Source of the DNA: CAIKMD01 sp035552195
GTDB taxonomy: Bacteria; Pseudomonadota; Alphaproteobacteria; ATCC43930; CGMCC-115725
Reading direction: 5' to 3'
NCBI GenBank assembly: GCA_035552195.1
Contig: DASZLU010000026.1
Coordinates: 248,001 to 312,000, forward strand
DNA: 64,000 nt
Part shown: one piece after another, positions 53,472 to 61,921 of the stretch
Layout of the letters: every line of letters starts with the position of its first letter
Position numbering within the stretch: the stretch's first letter is position 1
The notes under the pieces: model-generated
The model's database searches: none
Told to the model about the DNA's origin: nothing
The model's input: only the letters and a program-made list of their open reading frames with translations
Program-made: the position numbers and the translations under genes

Positions 53472-54593
53472 TCAATGCTGCGCGGCTTTGCGCATCTCGC
53501 CGACTTCCGCGACGGCTTTATCGAGCGCCGCGGCATTCGCTTCATCCTGCGGCGCGACATAATGCGCGCCGGGGATCGGCGTGCCGTCAGCATCAGTGAC
53601 CGAAGCGACGTCGATCCGGCGTGAATTCTGTTCGGTGGCTTTCGAAAACCCTTCCTGAACCTCCTTGCTCAAGAACCAGTTGATGAAGAGCCGCGCTGCG
53701 TTGGGGTGCGGCCGGTCCTTCATCACCCACATGGTCGAGCCGCCGAGCGTTATGTCGTTGAGCTCGGGCGCGTTGCCGAATTTGCGCAGGTCGATCGGCA
53801 CCCCTGTCTTGATGTACGGCTCCATCAGCGCATGCGAATTGCCGGGACCGAGCGCGAGCCAGGCCGTGCCGCGGGCGAGGGCGTCGATCACCTGACTCTG
53901 ATCGGTGACGAAGACCGGTTTCTGGTCGTTGATGAAGTGGCGGACTTCGTCCGCGCTGAAACGGCGCATGAGGTAGAAGGCAAATTGCGCGCCGGGGCCG
54001 GGCACGTTCGGGTCGTGCCAATAGATTTTTCCCTTGAGCGCGGGATCGAAGAGAATGCGTACGCCCTCCTTCTTCACCCGGTCCGGTGAGAACTTCAGCG
54101 CGTTGTAGACTGGGCTCTTCAGCGCAAGATTGCTGGAGAAAACATAAGTATTGGCGGTATCGACATAGACCTCGTCCCAGCCGCCCCAAATCTTCGGGTC
54201 GTTGACGCCGGGATCGCGCAACTCCGGCGCGAAGGGGTCGACGAAGCCTCCCTTGACCATGTCGAAGCCGATGACCGAGCCGGTCATGATCACGTCCCAG
54301 AGGTATTTCCCCGATTGCCGCTCGAGGCGCACGCGACCGACGATTTGCGCGCCCGGCGTCGCCGTGATCGACAATTTGATCTTGGGGAAATCCTTGGCCC
54401 AGGCGGCAGCGATGAAATTCCGCGCGGCGAGATTGGGCTGCGAGAAGAAATCGATCTCGCCTTCCTTTTCGGCGGCGGCGATCAGCTTGGCGCGCTCGGC
54501 ACCCCAATCCTCAGGGCAGGCTTGCCGGAGCGGGAGAAAGGCGATGAGTGATACAACCACCCAACGAACCAGCGTCGAAACCCCGATGGCCAC
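53472..54593 (-). CDS. Extracellular solute-binding protein, iron(III)/spermidine type (orphan)
   Basis: 373 residues. Signal peptide 1-27 or so (TLVRWVVVSLIAFLPLRQA). The mature protein has LIAAAEKEGEIDFFSQPN, KYLWDVIMTGSVIGFDMVKG and STMWVMKDRPHPNAARLFI, as in the Fbp/PotD-like class of binding proteins. No permease or ATPase gene is near. It is the last chromosomal gene before the tRNA and the integrated element; the start is 23 bp from the tRNA's 3' end. Confidence 0.88.
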   Translation of the reverse strand: MAIGVSTLVRWVVVSLIAFLPLRQACPEDWGAERAKLIAAAEKEGEIDFFSQPNLAARNFIAAAWAKDFPKIKLSITATPGAQIVGRVRLERQSGKYLWDVIMTGSVIGFDMVKGGFVDPFAPELRDPGVNDPKIWGGWDEVYVDTANTYVFSSNLALKSPVYNALKFSPDRVKKEGVRILFDPALKGKIYWHDPNVPGPGAQFAFYLMRRFSADEVRHFINDQKPVFVTDQSQVIDALARGTAWLALGPGNSHALMEPYIKTGVPIDLRKFGNAPELNDITLGGSTMWVMKDRPHPNAARLFINWFLSKEVQEGFSKATEQNSRRIDVASVTDADGTPIPGAHYVAPQDEANAAALDKAVAEVGEMRKAAQH

Positions 54594-54615
54594 GATCCTT
54601 CTCCCGTTCGGTGGC

Positions 54616-54690
54616 TGGTGCCGGCTGAGGGGATTGAACCCCCGACCTTCGGTTTACAAAACCGCTGCTCTACCGCTGAGCTAAGCCGGC
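54616..54690 (-). tRNA. tRNA-Thr (anticodon TGT)
   Basis: Cloverleaf on the minus strand: acceptor 7 bp (5' GCCGGCT with AGCCGGC), D arm GCTC/GAGC, anticodon loop TTTGTAA (anticodon TGT, reads ACA) with a G-A pair at the top of its stem, T arm GGGGGTTCAATCCCC, encoded CCA at 54618-54616. Intact and functional by appearance. A tyrosine integrase begins 72 bp beyond its 5' end, so this tRNA is the likely landmark of the insertion. Confidence 0.95.
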
Positions 54691-54762
54691 ATTCCGCTGT
54701 TATTTCAGTATCTTGGCGTCTCGGGATTTTTCAAATAAGCGCCGCTGCTACCGTTTTTGCTA

Positions 54763-56094
54763 CTAAACTCCGATCGCCAAGGCGGCAATAGCGTCCGCCA
54801 CCGTCCGCTGTTCCTCCGCAGCCTTCAATTCGTGTGCGTAGATGCGAAGAAGAACCTCGGGGGTGTGGCCCAACCTAGCTGCAATGACCGTTATCGGCAA
54901 ACCCGCGGCAATGAGTCGGGAGCCGTGCGTGTGCCGTAAGTCGTGCAGCCGGAGCTTGGGAAACCCAAGCGCCTTGCGCGCACTCCGTTCGAAGGTTCGT
55001 GTTACCGCGTTGGCGTCGCGGAGGACGCTTAGCCCCTTTTCGACCGCGGGGAAGATCAGGGCGCCGGCCGGGAGCTTGATTAGCGACAGGTCAACGTCTC
55101 CGTCCGCGGGGAGGCCGGCTAGAAGTCGTTGGTGGTGCGCCCGTTCGGCGGTAAGCGCGGCCACGAGTCCATCGTCCAGCGTGACCGTACGAAGGCCGGT
55201 AGCCGTCTTCGGCGCTTTGACCTTGCGGACTCTTTGGCTGCCCTCCTTGGGCTCTGTGACGGCTCGCGCGATGCGAAGCGTCTTCGCGGCCGCATCGAAA
55301 TCGGACCAGCGGAGTGCAAGCAGCTCGTTCCGGCGGGCGCCGATGCCGATGGCCGTGGCGACGAAGAGGGACAACGGATGCCCGCGGAAGGCGCCGGCGA
55401 GCTTGGTGAGCTGCTCTTTGCTCAACGCAATGCCAACGTCCTCCCCGTCCACCTTGCGCTGAACGCGCGGGGGCGTGGCGTTGGCCACCGGATTGCGGGC
55501 CAGCATGTCCTTGCGAACCGCCGCGCGTAGGCAGGTGCCGAGCACGACGTGGACGTGATGCCGCGTCCGGTCGCTGATTTTGCCCTTTAAGGAAGCGTAG
55601 AGTGCATCTAGGTCCGAAGCCCGGAGCGCCTGGAGGCGTTTCGTACCGAGCGTCGGCACGACGTGGAGGCGAAGTAACTGGCCGTATCGCTCTGCTGTGC
55701 GCGGGTCGACCTCGATTCCGCTAAGCCAGCGCTCAATCCATTTGACGACGGTGATTTCCCCCGGCGGCACGTGGGAGCCATCGTCGACGCTGCCTAGGGA
55801 CGCTCGCAATTGCTTCAACGCGTCGGCACGATCCGCGGCTTTCACAGTCTTTGTGGCGAGCCGGCTTATGTCTTGCTCGTCCCTGTATCGATAGCGGAGT
55901 TCCCACTTGCCGGGCGAGCGCTCGCGGACAGAACCTTCGCCATGGCCCCGCGGTGCAGGCTTGCCGCGCTTCCTCTTCGGCTTAACCGCACCTGCACCTA
56001 GCCGCTGCAACGCCGCGCGGGCCGCCTCCCGTTCCCCCTCGGGCGCGGCCGGGTCGGAGGCTAGCGCCAAAATCTTGTCGCGTGTGTCGGTCAT
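54763..56094 (-). CDS. Tyrosine recombinase (phage integrase)
   Basis: 443 residues. N-terminal basic arm-binding region (KPKRKRGKPAPRGHGEGSVR near 38-57), SAM-like core-binding domain about 115-215, catalytic domain after that with Arg254/Arg255 (GARRNELLALRW), His384-x-x-Arg387 (HDLRHTHGSRL), His410 (LGHT) and Tyr419 (RIYAHE), all intact. Transcribed toward the tRNA. Its ATG overlaps the stop of the RHH gene (56091-56094), so regulator and integrase are one unit. Confidence 0.95.
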   Translation of the reverse strand: MTDTRDKILALASDPAAPEGEREAARAALQRLGAGAVKPKRKRGKPAPRGHGEGSVRERSPGKWELRYRYRDEQDISRLATKTVKAADRADALKQLRASLGSVDDGSHVPPGEITVVKWIERWLSGIEVDPRTAERYGQLLRLHVVPTLGTKRLQALRASDLDALYASLKGKISDRTRHHVHVVLGTCLRAAVRKDMLARNPVANATPPRVQRKVDGEDVGIALSKEQLTKLAGAFRGHPLSLFVATAIGIGARRNELLALRWSDFDAAAKTLRIARAVTEPKEGSQRVRKVKAPKTATGLRTVTLDDGLVAALTAERAHHQRLLAGLPADGDVDLSLIKLPAGALIFPAVEKGLSVLRDANAVTRTFERSARKALGFPKLRLHDLRHTHGSRLIAAGLPITVIAARLGHTPEVLLRIYAHELKAAEEQRTVADAIAALAIGV

Positions 56095-56297
56095 CGCGAG
56101 CTCCTCTTTGTCCCGGGGAAGGTCGACCTCAACCGAGCTTCGATTTCGGCGCTGAGGGTTCGGTAGTTTTCGCCGGCGGCTTCCTCAAGCGCCTTACGCA
56201 GGTCCGCTGGAAGGCGCACACCAGTTATCTGCGTCACTCCCGTGCTGGCAGATTTCGAAGGCCGGCCGCGTCTTTTTGTTAGAGCCAAATTTTTCAC
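56091..56297 (-). CDS. Ribbon-helix-helix (Arc/CopG-like) DNA-binding protein
   Basis: 68 residues, GTG start at 56297. A basic N-terminus (LTKRRGRPSKSAS) is followed by TQITGVRLPADLRKALEEAA and the helix NYRTLSAEIEARLRS, the beta-strand/helix/helix layout of Arc-type repressors. It precedes the integrase with a 4-bp overlap. A perfect 29-bp inverted repeat lies just upstream of the start and is the natural operator candidate, so it probably represses its own operon and thus integration. Confidence 0.85.
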   Translation of the reverse strand: MKNLALTKRRGRPSKSASTGVTQITGVRLPADLRKALEEAAGENYRTLSAEIEARLRSTFPGTKRSSR

Positions 56298-56301
56298 GCC
56301 C

Positions 56302-56330
56302 TATTTTGTTTAACAATGTTAAACAAAATA
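56302..56330. promoter_or_regulatory. Perfect 29-bp inverted repeat, likely RHH operator
   Basis: TATTTTGTTTAACA (56302-56315), one central A, then TGTTAAACAAAATA (56317-56330): 14-bp arms that are exact complements, AT-rich in a GC-rich surrounding, five bases upstream of the RHH gene's start. It lies in the divergent region between the regulator/integrase unit and the HTH/primase unit and can therefore control both. Confidence 0.8.
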
Positions 56331-56506
56331 TCCCCGATGTGCGAGCGCGGCGTCAAGGACTTTCGTGCCAAAATCGTGTGCGAGATGTTCCAAAGCGTTA
56401 ACCACACATCGGCTTTCTGCACGAAATCACCATTTGGCAATTGCGGAATCAGCACTGCATCGCACATGTATCCGGTATTGCGATCTCGCAACGAAAGGAA
56501 CAGGCC

Positions 56507-56689
56507 ATGACGAACGACTGCGTTGTTTACACCGTGCTTGAAACCGCGAGTCTTCTCCGCATTGGGCGAACGCTTGCATACGACTGGGTGAAGTCGGGAA
56601 AGCTTCCTACCATCCGAATCGGACGGCGATTGCTGATCCCGCGTGCGTTTGTCGACAAGCTTCTCGTCGAAGGCACGTCGGCCGTCTGA
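56507..56689 (+). CDS. Excisionase-like helix-turn-helix protein
   Basis: 60 residues. VYTVLETASLLRIGRTLAY, DWVKSGKLPTIRIGRRLLI is the winged helix of the excisionase/MerR-like family (HTH_17). ATG 56507 follows AAGGAACAGG. Divergent from the RHH/integrase unit and 80 bp upstream of the primase start; likely recombination directionality factor and/or regulator of the element. Confidence 0.82.
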   Translation: MTNDCVVYTVLETASLLRIGRTLAYDWVKSGKLPTIRIGRRLLIPRAFVDKLLVEGTSAV

Positions 56690-56768
56690 TTCTCGGTCGA
56701 GACGAAGGCGCGCCAACCAAATTAAATGCGCGGAAGCGAGACGCAGCTACCAAAACAAACGAACTGAC

Positions 56769-59168
56769 ATGCCAACCTTCATCGAATACGCGGACGCCGG
56801 CTTCGAGCACGACATCGTGCCAATCATGCCGCCTGATGCGGTTCTGAGTCCCCTTAGCAAAATAAACCCCGAGCAGCGGGGGAAGATTCCGTCTCTCTTC
56901 AAGAGAGGGCAACAGTGTTGGATCGGTTTTCCAGATTGGGCGACCGTCACGATCACGCGAAGTGATGCGTTAATCTGGGACCGATGGGGAGAACCCTGCG
57001 GCGTTGGGTTACGGGCTGCCTTCTTCCCCGGTATAGACCAAGACTGCGAGCGTGCAGAATTCAACAAAGTTGTTCTCACGGTTGCGCATCGGCTCCTCGG
57101 CCCTGATCTAGTACGGCGCTACCGCTCGAACTCGCCGCGTTGGCTTCTCTGCTTCCGTCTTGCTGACGGCGAGACCCCGCTACCGAAGATGCGCGCAGCT
57201 TATCGCTTCCCCGGCGACGCCCCGGATGCGAAACCGCATGCGACCGAGATACTTGGCAGAGGGAACCAGTGGGTTGCAGAGGGAATGCATCCAAGCGGGT
57301 CTCCTTATGCGTGGGACTTAATGACGGGCTCGCCGGCCGACATAGGTTCCAGAAATCTTCCCGCGGTGACGGCGACGCAGCTGATCGAGTTCTTCGAGGC
57401 GGTCAAGGCCGCTGTGGTTGAGCACGGCGGCGCGATCGTGAGCAGTGCCACAGGTGGCGGTGAGGGCGAGCGCCTGCCTATCGGCGACGATAGCCTACGC
57501 GCGAAGGACTTGGGCGAGCTGGCGCGTGCGCTCGCTGCTATCCCCAACGATGTCGATTACGACGGTTGGATCGCGCTCATGGCCGCGGTTAAGACCGCGA
57601 GCAATGCCGACGAAAAGTTCTACGCTGAGCACTTCGCACCCTGGTCGATGCGACATCCCAAGTGCGAAGAAACATACATGCGAACGCGATGGGATAGCAT
57701 TCGAGACGCGCAGATCGGGGCCGACTACATCTATGGCGAGGCGCGCAAGCATGGCTTCCAGGGCGGCGTTGACGACATGGAGCCGGCCGACAATCTGCCC
57801 GCGAACAAAGATCAGCCCCAACTTCTGACCGACGCGAACGGCATTCAACCCGTGCCGCTTTCCGAGTTCGACCTCGCCTGCGAGTTCGTGGAGCCGGCGC
57901 AGCACGTATTGCGCTATGTGGCCGCGTGGGGCAAATGGATGAAATACGACGGTAGGCGTTGGGTGCAGGATGACACGCTCGCCGTCTATGACGCTGTGCG
58001 CAAGCGTATTGCTATCCGCGCGTCGCAGTTCAGCCAAGGAAATATCGGCAAGCAACTGTCCCGCGCTCAGACGGTCGCGGCCATCGAGAAGCTCGCAAAG
58101 GCGGATAGTCGGATAGCCGCGACGTCGAAGCAGTGGGACGGTGCGCCATGGCTGCTCAACACGCCGGGCGGCACGGTTGACCTCACGACAGGCGAACTGC
58201 GCGAACATCGGCCTAAGGACTACTGCACGAAGATGACTACCGTTCTGCCCGGCGGCGAGTGTCCGCTATGGCGCGCCTTTCTCGATAAGGTGACTGGCGG
58301 CGATAGGGAGCTTCAAGAGTATCTGCAGATGGTGGCGGGTTATGGGCTCACGGGAGACGTGCGCGAGCAATGTCTATTCTTCTCATGGGGAACCGGCGGG
58401 AACGGTAAGGGCGTGTTTCACAACACACTGACGGCGATCTGGGGCGACTACGCGACAACCGCCAACGCCGATCTACTAACGGCGAAGAACAGCGAGAATC
58501 ATCCGACGGAGCTGGCTAGGCTGCGCGGCGCGCGGTTGGTCGTGGCGCAGGAGACCGAGGCCGGGAAGCCATGGCGCGAAGTGCGCGTGAAGTCCCTTAC
58601 TGGCGGCGACCCTATCACGGCTCGGTTCATGCGTGGCGACTTCTTCGAATACATGCCGCAGTTCAAGTTGCTGGTCGCGGGAAATCATAAACCCCCGCTG
58701 CTCAACGTCGATAACGCCATGCGGCGACGCATACACATGATCCCGTTCAATGTGTCCATACCAGAGAATGAGAAAGACCCTCAACTCTTCGACAAGCTGC
58801 GCGAAGAATGGCCGGGGATTCTCCAATGGGCGATTGATGGTTGCATGATGTGGCAGCGGTGCTCGGGTTTGAAGCGGCCGCCGGCCGTGCGGAATGCAAC
58901 GGATGAATATCTCGCGACCGAAGATCGGATAGAAACTTGGAAAACCGAGCGCCTCGAAAAAGTCGCTGATGGCTGGGTCAGCTCGACGGCTCTATTCCAC
59001 GACTGGCGCCAATGGGCGGGCACCGCGAATGAACATGTCGGGAGCCAGAAGGCTTTTAGCCAATCGCTCAAGGACCGCGGGATGATCGTCAAACCGACCA
59101 CCAAAGGAAACGGCTTCGCGGGAATCAAGCTAAAACCTCAGCCCGACTTCGAGCCCGTCGACCCGTAA
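56769..59168 (+). CDS. Phage/satellite primase-helicase (P4/D5 type)
   Basis: 799 residues from ATG 56769. N-terminal part (about 30-200) resembles bifunctional primase/polymerase; a PriCT-like helical part follows (about 265-345). The C-terminal half is the D5_N plus superfamily 3 helicase with Walker A GTGGNGKG at 541-548, ARLRGARLVVAQETEAG and FKLLVAGNHKPPL (sensor region). Such proteins open the element's own origin. The primase motifs in the N-terminal part are not as clear to me as the helicase ones. A gene-poor origin-like stretch lies directly downstream. Confidence 0.88.
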   Translation: MPTFIEYADAGFEHDIVPIMPPDAVLSPLSKINPEQRGKIPSLFKRGQQCWIGFPDWATVTITRSDALIWDRWGEPCGVGLRAAFFPGIDQDCERAEFNKVVLTVAHRLLGPDLVRRYRSNSPRWLLCFRLADGETPLPKMRAAYRFPGDAPDAKPHATEILGRGNQWVAEGMHPSGSPYAWDLMTGSPADIGSRNLPAVTATQLIEFFEAVKAAVVEHGGAIVSSATGGGEGERLPIGDDSLRAKDLGELARALAAIPNDVDYDGWIALMAAVKTASNADEKFYAEHFAPWSMRHPKCEETYMRTRWDSIRDAQIGADYIYGEARKHGFQGGVDDMEPADNLPANKDQPQLLTDANGIQPVPLSEFDLACEFVEPAQHVLRYVAAWGKWMKYDGRRWVQDDTLAVYDAVRKRIAIRASQFSQGNIGKQLSRAQTVAAIEKLAKADSRIAATSKQWDGAPWLLNTPGGTVDLTTGELREHRPKDYCTKMTTVLPGGECPLWRAFLDKVTGGDRELQEYLQMVAGYGLTGDVREQCLFFSWGTGGNGKGVFHNTLTAIWGDYATTANADLLTAKNSENHPTELARLRGARLVVAQETEAGKPWREVRVKSLTGGDPITARFMRGDFFEYMPQFKLLVAGNHKPPLLNVDNAMRRRIHMIPFNVSIPENEKDPQLFDKLREEWPGILQWAIDGCMMWQRCSGLKRPPAVRNATDEYLATEDRIETWKTERLEKVADGWVSSTALFHDWRQWAGTANEHVGSQKAFSQSLKDRGMIVKPTTKGNGFAGIKLKPQPDFEPVDP

Positions 59169-59370
59169 CGCGGGCTCGCACCTGCACGGTACAACATCGG
59201 CGACCAACCTTGTCGGGCGATCCGCTCTATGGATCGCCAACATGCGGGTATGCGATGCGGCGATCAGGCCGCCGTCGCGTGCTGCGCGCGCTCGATAGTC
59301 AGTCATGTGCTGATCGGCGCGCGCTACGGTCGCACAGTGTAAATCAGACAGAGGCGTGGAGGCACATGTG

Positions 59371-59409
59371 CTATACGGGTCAAAATAGGAATCCTCCACA
59401 TCTTCCATC
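59371..59409 (+). repeat. Iteron-like direct repeat, copy 1
   Basis: CTATACGGGTCAAAATAG followed by GAATCCTCCACATCTTCCAT. The same arrangement returns at 59596-59635, with one substitution in the last 19 bases and a 1-bp length difference in the middle. An inverted copy of the 19-mer lies between them at 59501-59519. Confidence 0.8.
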
Positions 59410-59422
59410 AAACCCGAGAAGC

Positions 59423-59443
59423 GCCCGAGTTTCGGGCTTTTCT
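59423..59443 (+). terminator. Hairpin with T-rich tail
   Basis: GCCCGA (59423-59428) and TCGGGC (59432-59437) with a three-base loop, followed by TTTTCTT. Short but typical; it could end the primase transcript or a counter-transcript in the origin-like region. Confidence 0.55.
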
Positions 59444-59500
59444 TGCAGGTATGGGGACCCATGCGGACTGCCCGTGGCGCGTATGAGGGGCGCGTGTTCA

Positions 59501-59519
59501 ATGGAGGATGTGGAGGATA
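59501..59519 (-). repeat. Inverted copy of the 19-bp element
   Basis: ATGGAGGATGTGGAGGATA is, on the other strand, TATCCTCCACATCCTCCAT, which matches the 19-mer core AATCCTCCACATCCTCCAT of the flanking direct repeats at 18 of 19 positions. Located midway between the two copies. Confidence 0.8.
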
Positions 59520-59595
59520 CGCCTATTAGGCACGTATAGGAGTCTATGTATGATTCTATGTATATGCTTGTTCTCAGATTCGATTCGAAAGTCCC

Positions 59596-59635
59596 CTATA
59601 CGGATCAAATAGTACAATCCTCCACATCCTCCATC
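59596..59635 (+). repeat. Iteron-like direct repeat, copy 2
   Basis: CTATACGGATCAAATAGTAC then AATCCTCCACATCCTCCATC: second copy of the element at 59371-59409. Both share CTATACGG and the 19-mer core, so the spacing between the two parts is nearly conserved. Confidence 0.8.
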
Positions 59636-60602
59636 GTTAACGCTTTGATCCACCCGATGCGGGATATTGCGCCGCGCGTAGCATCACCATCACCTGCCGG
59701 GCGTGTGGACGATCATGGAGCGGATGGCCGACAAGGCTAGCAGCCTATGCGTCTCGATGGCCGGTTGTGACGACGCGTACCCGCTGCGGAAAACGTCGTC
59801 ATCCAGGCCGCCGCGGCGAGAAAGATTCCGGCGCGCGTAGCCGAAGCGTGCGGCGCCGGGCGATACGCTCGTCAGAGACACCGTGATGTTTGATCGCGTT
59901 GTGCGTGCCGCTTGCGTCGCCATGCCGTTGAGCCCGAGGCCGCCTTGCGCGAATCTTACGAAACCCGCTCGTCTGTCGTGCGCTCGGTAGCAAGTTCGGT
60001 AGCATAACGTCGGCGCGCGACCAAACGCGCCGCCACTTCAAGTTCTTAGTCGGCCTAGAGCATCGGTTTGATAGATCGGCGCACGTGCCGATCGTGCGGA
60101 TTTTCACCCTCCGCCTTCGGACAGGAAAGGACCACGCGTTTCAGAACGATACGCGCCAGCATAACGTAAATCCCGATTCAAGTTACGCATCGGCGCCAGC
60201 TTCGCTACGCAATCTGATCGTTCTCGACGGCAACCCCGCCATGCGAATCAATTGGGCTTTATAAGCGGTTTGAAATTCTGTGCCCGGCGCGATTCTCAAA
60301 TTTGGAGTTACGAAGAGCGCGTAAGTAGCACTCGCGCGCTCGATCAGTAACTCAGCTACTTGGGCCGCTCAGCACGCCGCGCTCGCGACGAATCGTTGTT
60401 CGAATCACGCTTGCATCGAGGGCACACGTCAACACCATGACGAGCGTTAGCAAAAAAAATGGCGAAAATAATTCTTTAACTGCCGCGGCTCTACGCTTCT
60501 CGTGCAAGTCGCCGCATCCCCGCAATTCGGCCCCGCATGCGCTTCCCGTGTTGTTAATCGGGAGCGCTCAAACGTTTGACCAACCGCACATTGGAGTAAG
60601 AC

Positions 60603-61433
60603 ATGCCTCGCAACAAGCCATCGCTCACAGTCCAAGCTGAAAACCTCGCCGCTCTCGTCGACGTTCCGCGCACCGCAGCGGGTTGGAGCGGCGTGATCGC
60701 CGATATATCCGCCAAACTCGCCGCGGCTGTCGCGGAGGATGCTGAGTCGTCTTCAGACGATACGGACCTCGACCTTTGCTTCTCGCCGAACGCGGAAGCT
60801 CTCGCCGTGCAACGAGCGGATCATCTGCGCCACGTTCGCGAGCGCATCGATTTCCTGAAACGAGCGCTCGCGCGCGCGCAACAGAAGCGAGAGCAAGCCG
60901 CGCAGGCCGAATCGCTTGGCGAGCTGGATCGGCGCACCGCTCATGCCCAATCGATTGCCAAAGAGCTGATCCGAGCCACGAGCCTGTTCGACAATACCCT
61001 CGCAGCCGCCAACAGCCTCGCGGCACATATCGAGGAGCTGAACGGCGAGATGATGCGGAATCAAGATATCACCGAGGTCGCCGCTCACCGCCTCAACGTG
61101 ACCCATAACGTCCGCGGCGCGATAGCCTTTGCCGGCGAGCCCCTAAGGCGGTCCATCGAGCTTCCCGCGGTGTCGCCTCTCTGGAAGCAGCCGTTGGGAG
61201 ATCGTGAAGCTCGCAAGTGGCGACGGCTGCTCGCGACACCGACCAAGGCCGGCACTCTTGCCGAGAAATTCACTGCGATCGAACCCAACAAGCGAGGGGC
61301 TATCGAGGAAGAGATTCTGAGGGGTCGGCCAGACTGGGTGGTTGACGCCGATGATGAGCCTGAGGTGATCGAGTTCAAGGCAAACCGCATAAAAGCGCTA
61401 ACGGTCGAACGTGCCGAAGCCGTGTCGGAGTAA
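60603..61433 (+). CDS. Coiled-coil protein of the element, unknown
   Basis: 276 residues. After a short leader, residues about 70-140 are a strongly predicted coiled coil (HLRHVRERIDFLKRALARA and on), then ANSLAAHIEELNGEMMRNQ; the C-terminal half is mixed. No signal peptide, no recognised domain. GGAG precedes the ATG with a 6-nt spacer. It begins a run of closely packed genes leading to the protease gene. Confidence 0.75.
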   Translation: MPRNKPSLTVQAENLAALVDVPRTAAGWSGVIADISAKLAAAVAEDAESSSDDTDLDLCFSPNAEALAVQRADHLRHVRERIDFLKRALARAQQKREQAAQAESLGELDRRTAHAQSIAKELIRATSLFDNTLAAANSLAAHIEELNGEMMRNQDITEVAAHRLNVTHNVRGAIAFAGEPLRRSIELPAVSPLWKQPLGDREARKWRRLLATPTKAGTLAEKFTAIEPNKRGAIEEEILRGRPDWVVDADDEPEVIEFKANRIKALTVERAEAVSE

Positions 61434-61438
61434 TCGAC

Positions 61439-61921
61439 ATGCCGCGCAAGCTCTTTCCGCCCGAGAATCAGCTCTTCCCGCCCGAGCGCGATCTATTCAC
61501 GAAGCGCCGGCGTGTCACTAACGCCGCCAAGGCCGACGCCGAGCCGCCGACGATGTGTTGGGGCTGGGCTTCGCTGTCCAGTATCGATGGCAAAAAGGTT
61601 GTCGACGCGGAAGGCGATTACATTCCGATCGAAGCACTTGCGAAGGCGGCCCATGCGTTCATGACTGATCGGCGCACTGGCTGCGCACTCCACATGCGCG
61701 ACCCGGACAACCCATCGGAGCCCGTGAAAATCGGAACCGTGCTCGAGTCGTTGGTAGTGACTGACGAGTTGGCCAAAGCCCTTGGCGCGGACTTCGGCGG
61801 CAAGCGTGGATGGTGGATCGGAATGCGAATCGATTGCCCCGATGTGGCTCGCGCCGTCAAAAAGGGGATGCTGGCTCAATTTTCTATAGGAGGTTCGGGA
61901 CGAAGATTCCCGATTGAGTGA
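61439..61921 (+). CDS. XkdF-like prohead serine protease
   Basis: 160 residues, five bases after the coiled-coil gene. WGWASLSSIDGKKVVDAEGD, YIPIEALAKAAHAFM, IGTVLESLVVTDELAK, KRGWWIGMRIDCPDVARAV and MLAQFSIGGSGRR reproduce the order of conserved blocks in the XkdF/Peptidase_S78_2 family; His83 or thereabouts and the Ser of FSIGG are the likely catalytic pair. Such enzymes mature phage capsids. The usual C-terminal region after FSIGG is missing here but appears at the start of the next gene (EVSLVDAGCNP), in another frame. Confidence 0.75.
   Translation: MPRKLFPPENQLFPPERDLFTKRRRVTNAAKADAEPPTMCWGWASLSSIDGKKVVDAEGDYIPIEALAKAAHAFMTDRRTGCALHMRDPDNPSEPVKIGTVLESLVVTDELAKALGADFGGKRGWWIGMRIDCPDVARAVKKGMLAQFSIGGSGRRFPIE

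Larger units (their letters stand above)
59169..60602. other. Gene-poor stretch with origin-like repeats
   Basis: 1434 bp without a convincing gene; small frames on both strands have poor coding character. It holds an 8-bp hairpin at 59216-59238, the repeated elements at 59371-59635 (listed), a terminator-like hairpin at 59423-59443, tandem TCTATGTATGATTCTATGTA at about 59542-59561, and a second copy of an 18-nt motif from the integrase end (59985-60002). Position behind a primase-helicase is that of a P4-like replication origin. Confidence 0.55.

Noticed and set aside
59799..60107. 102-residue frame on the minus strand in the origin-like region
   Set aside because: No coding character, Arg/Ser-rich, overlaps repeats.
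60437..60640. 67-residue frame on the plus strand
   Set aside because: Runs into the coiled-coil gene in another frame, no ribosome binding site.
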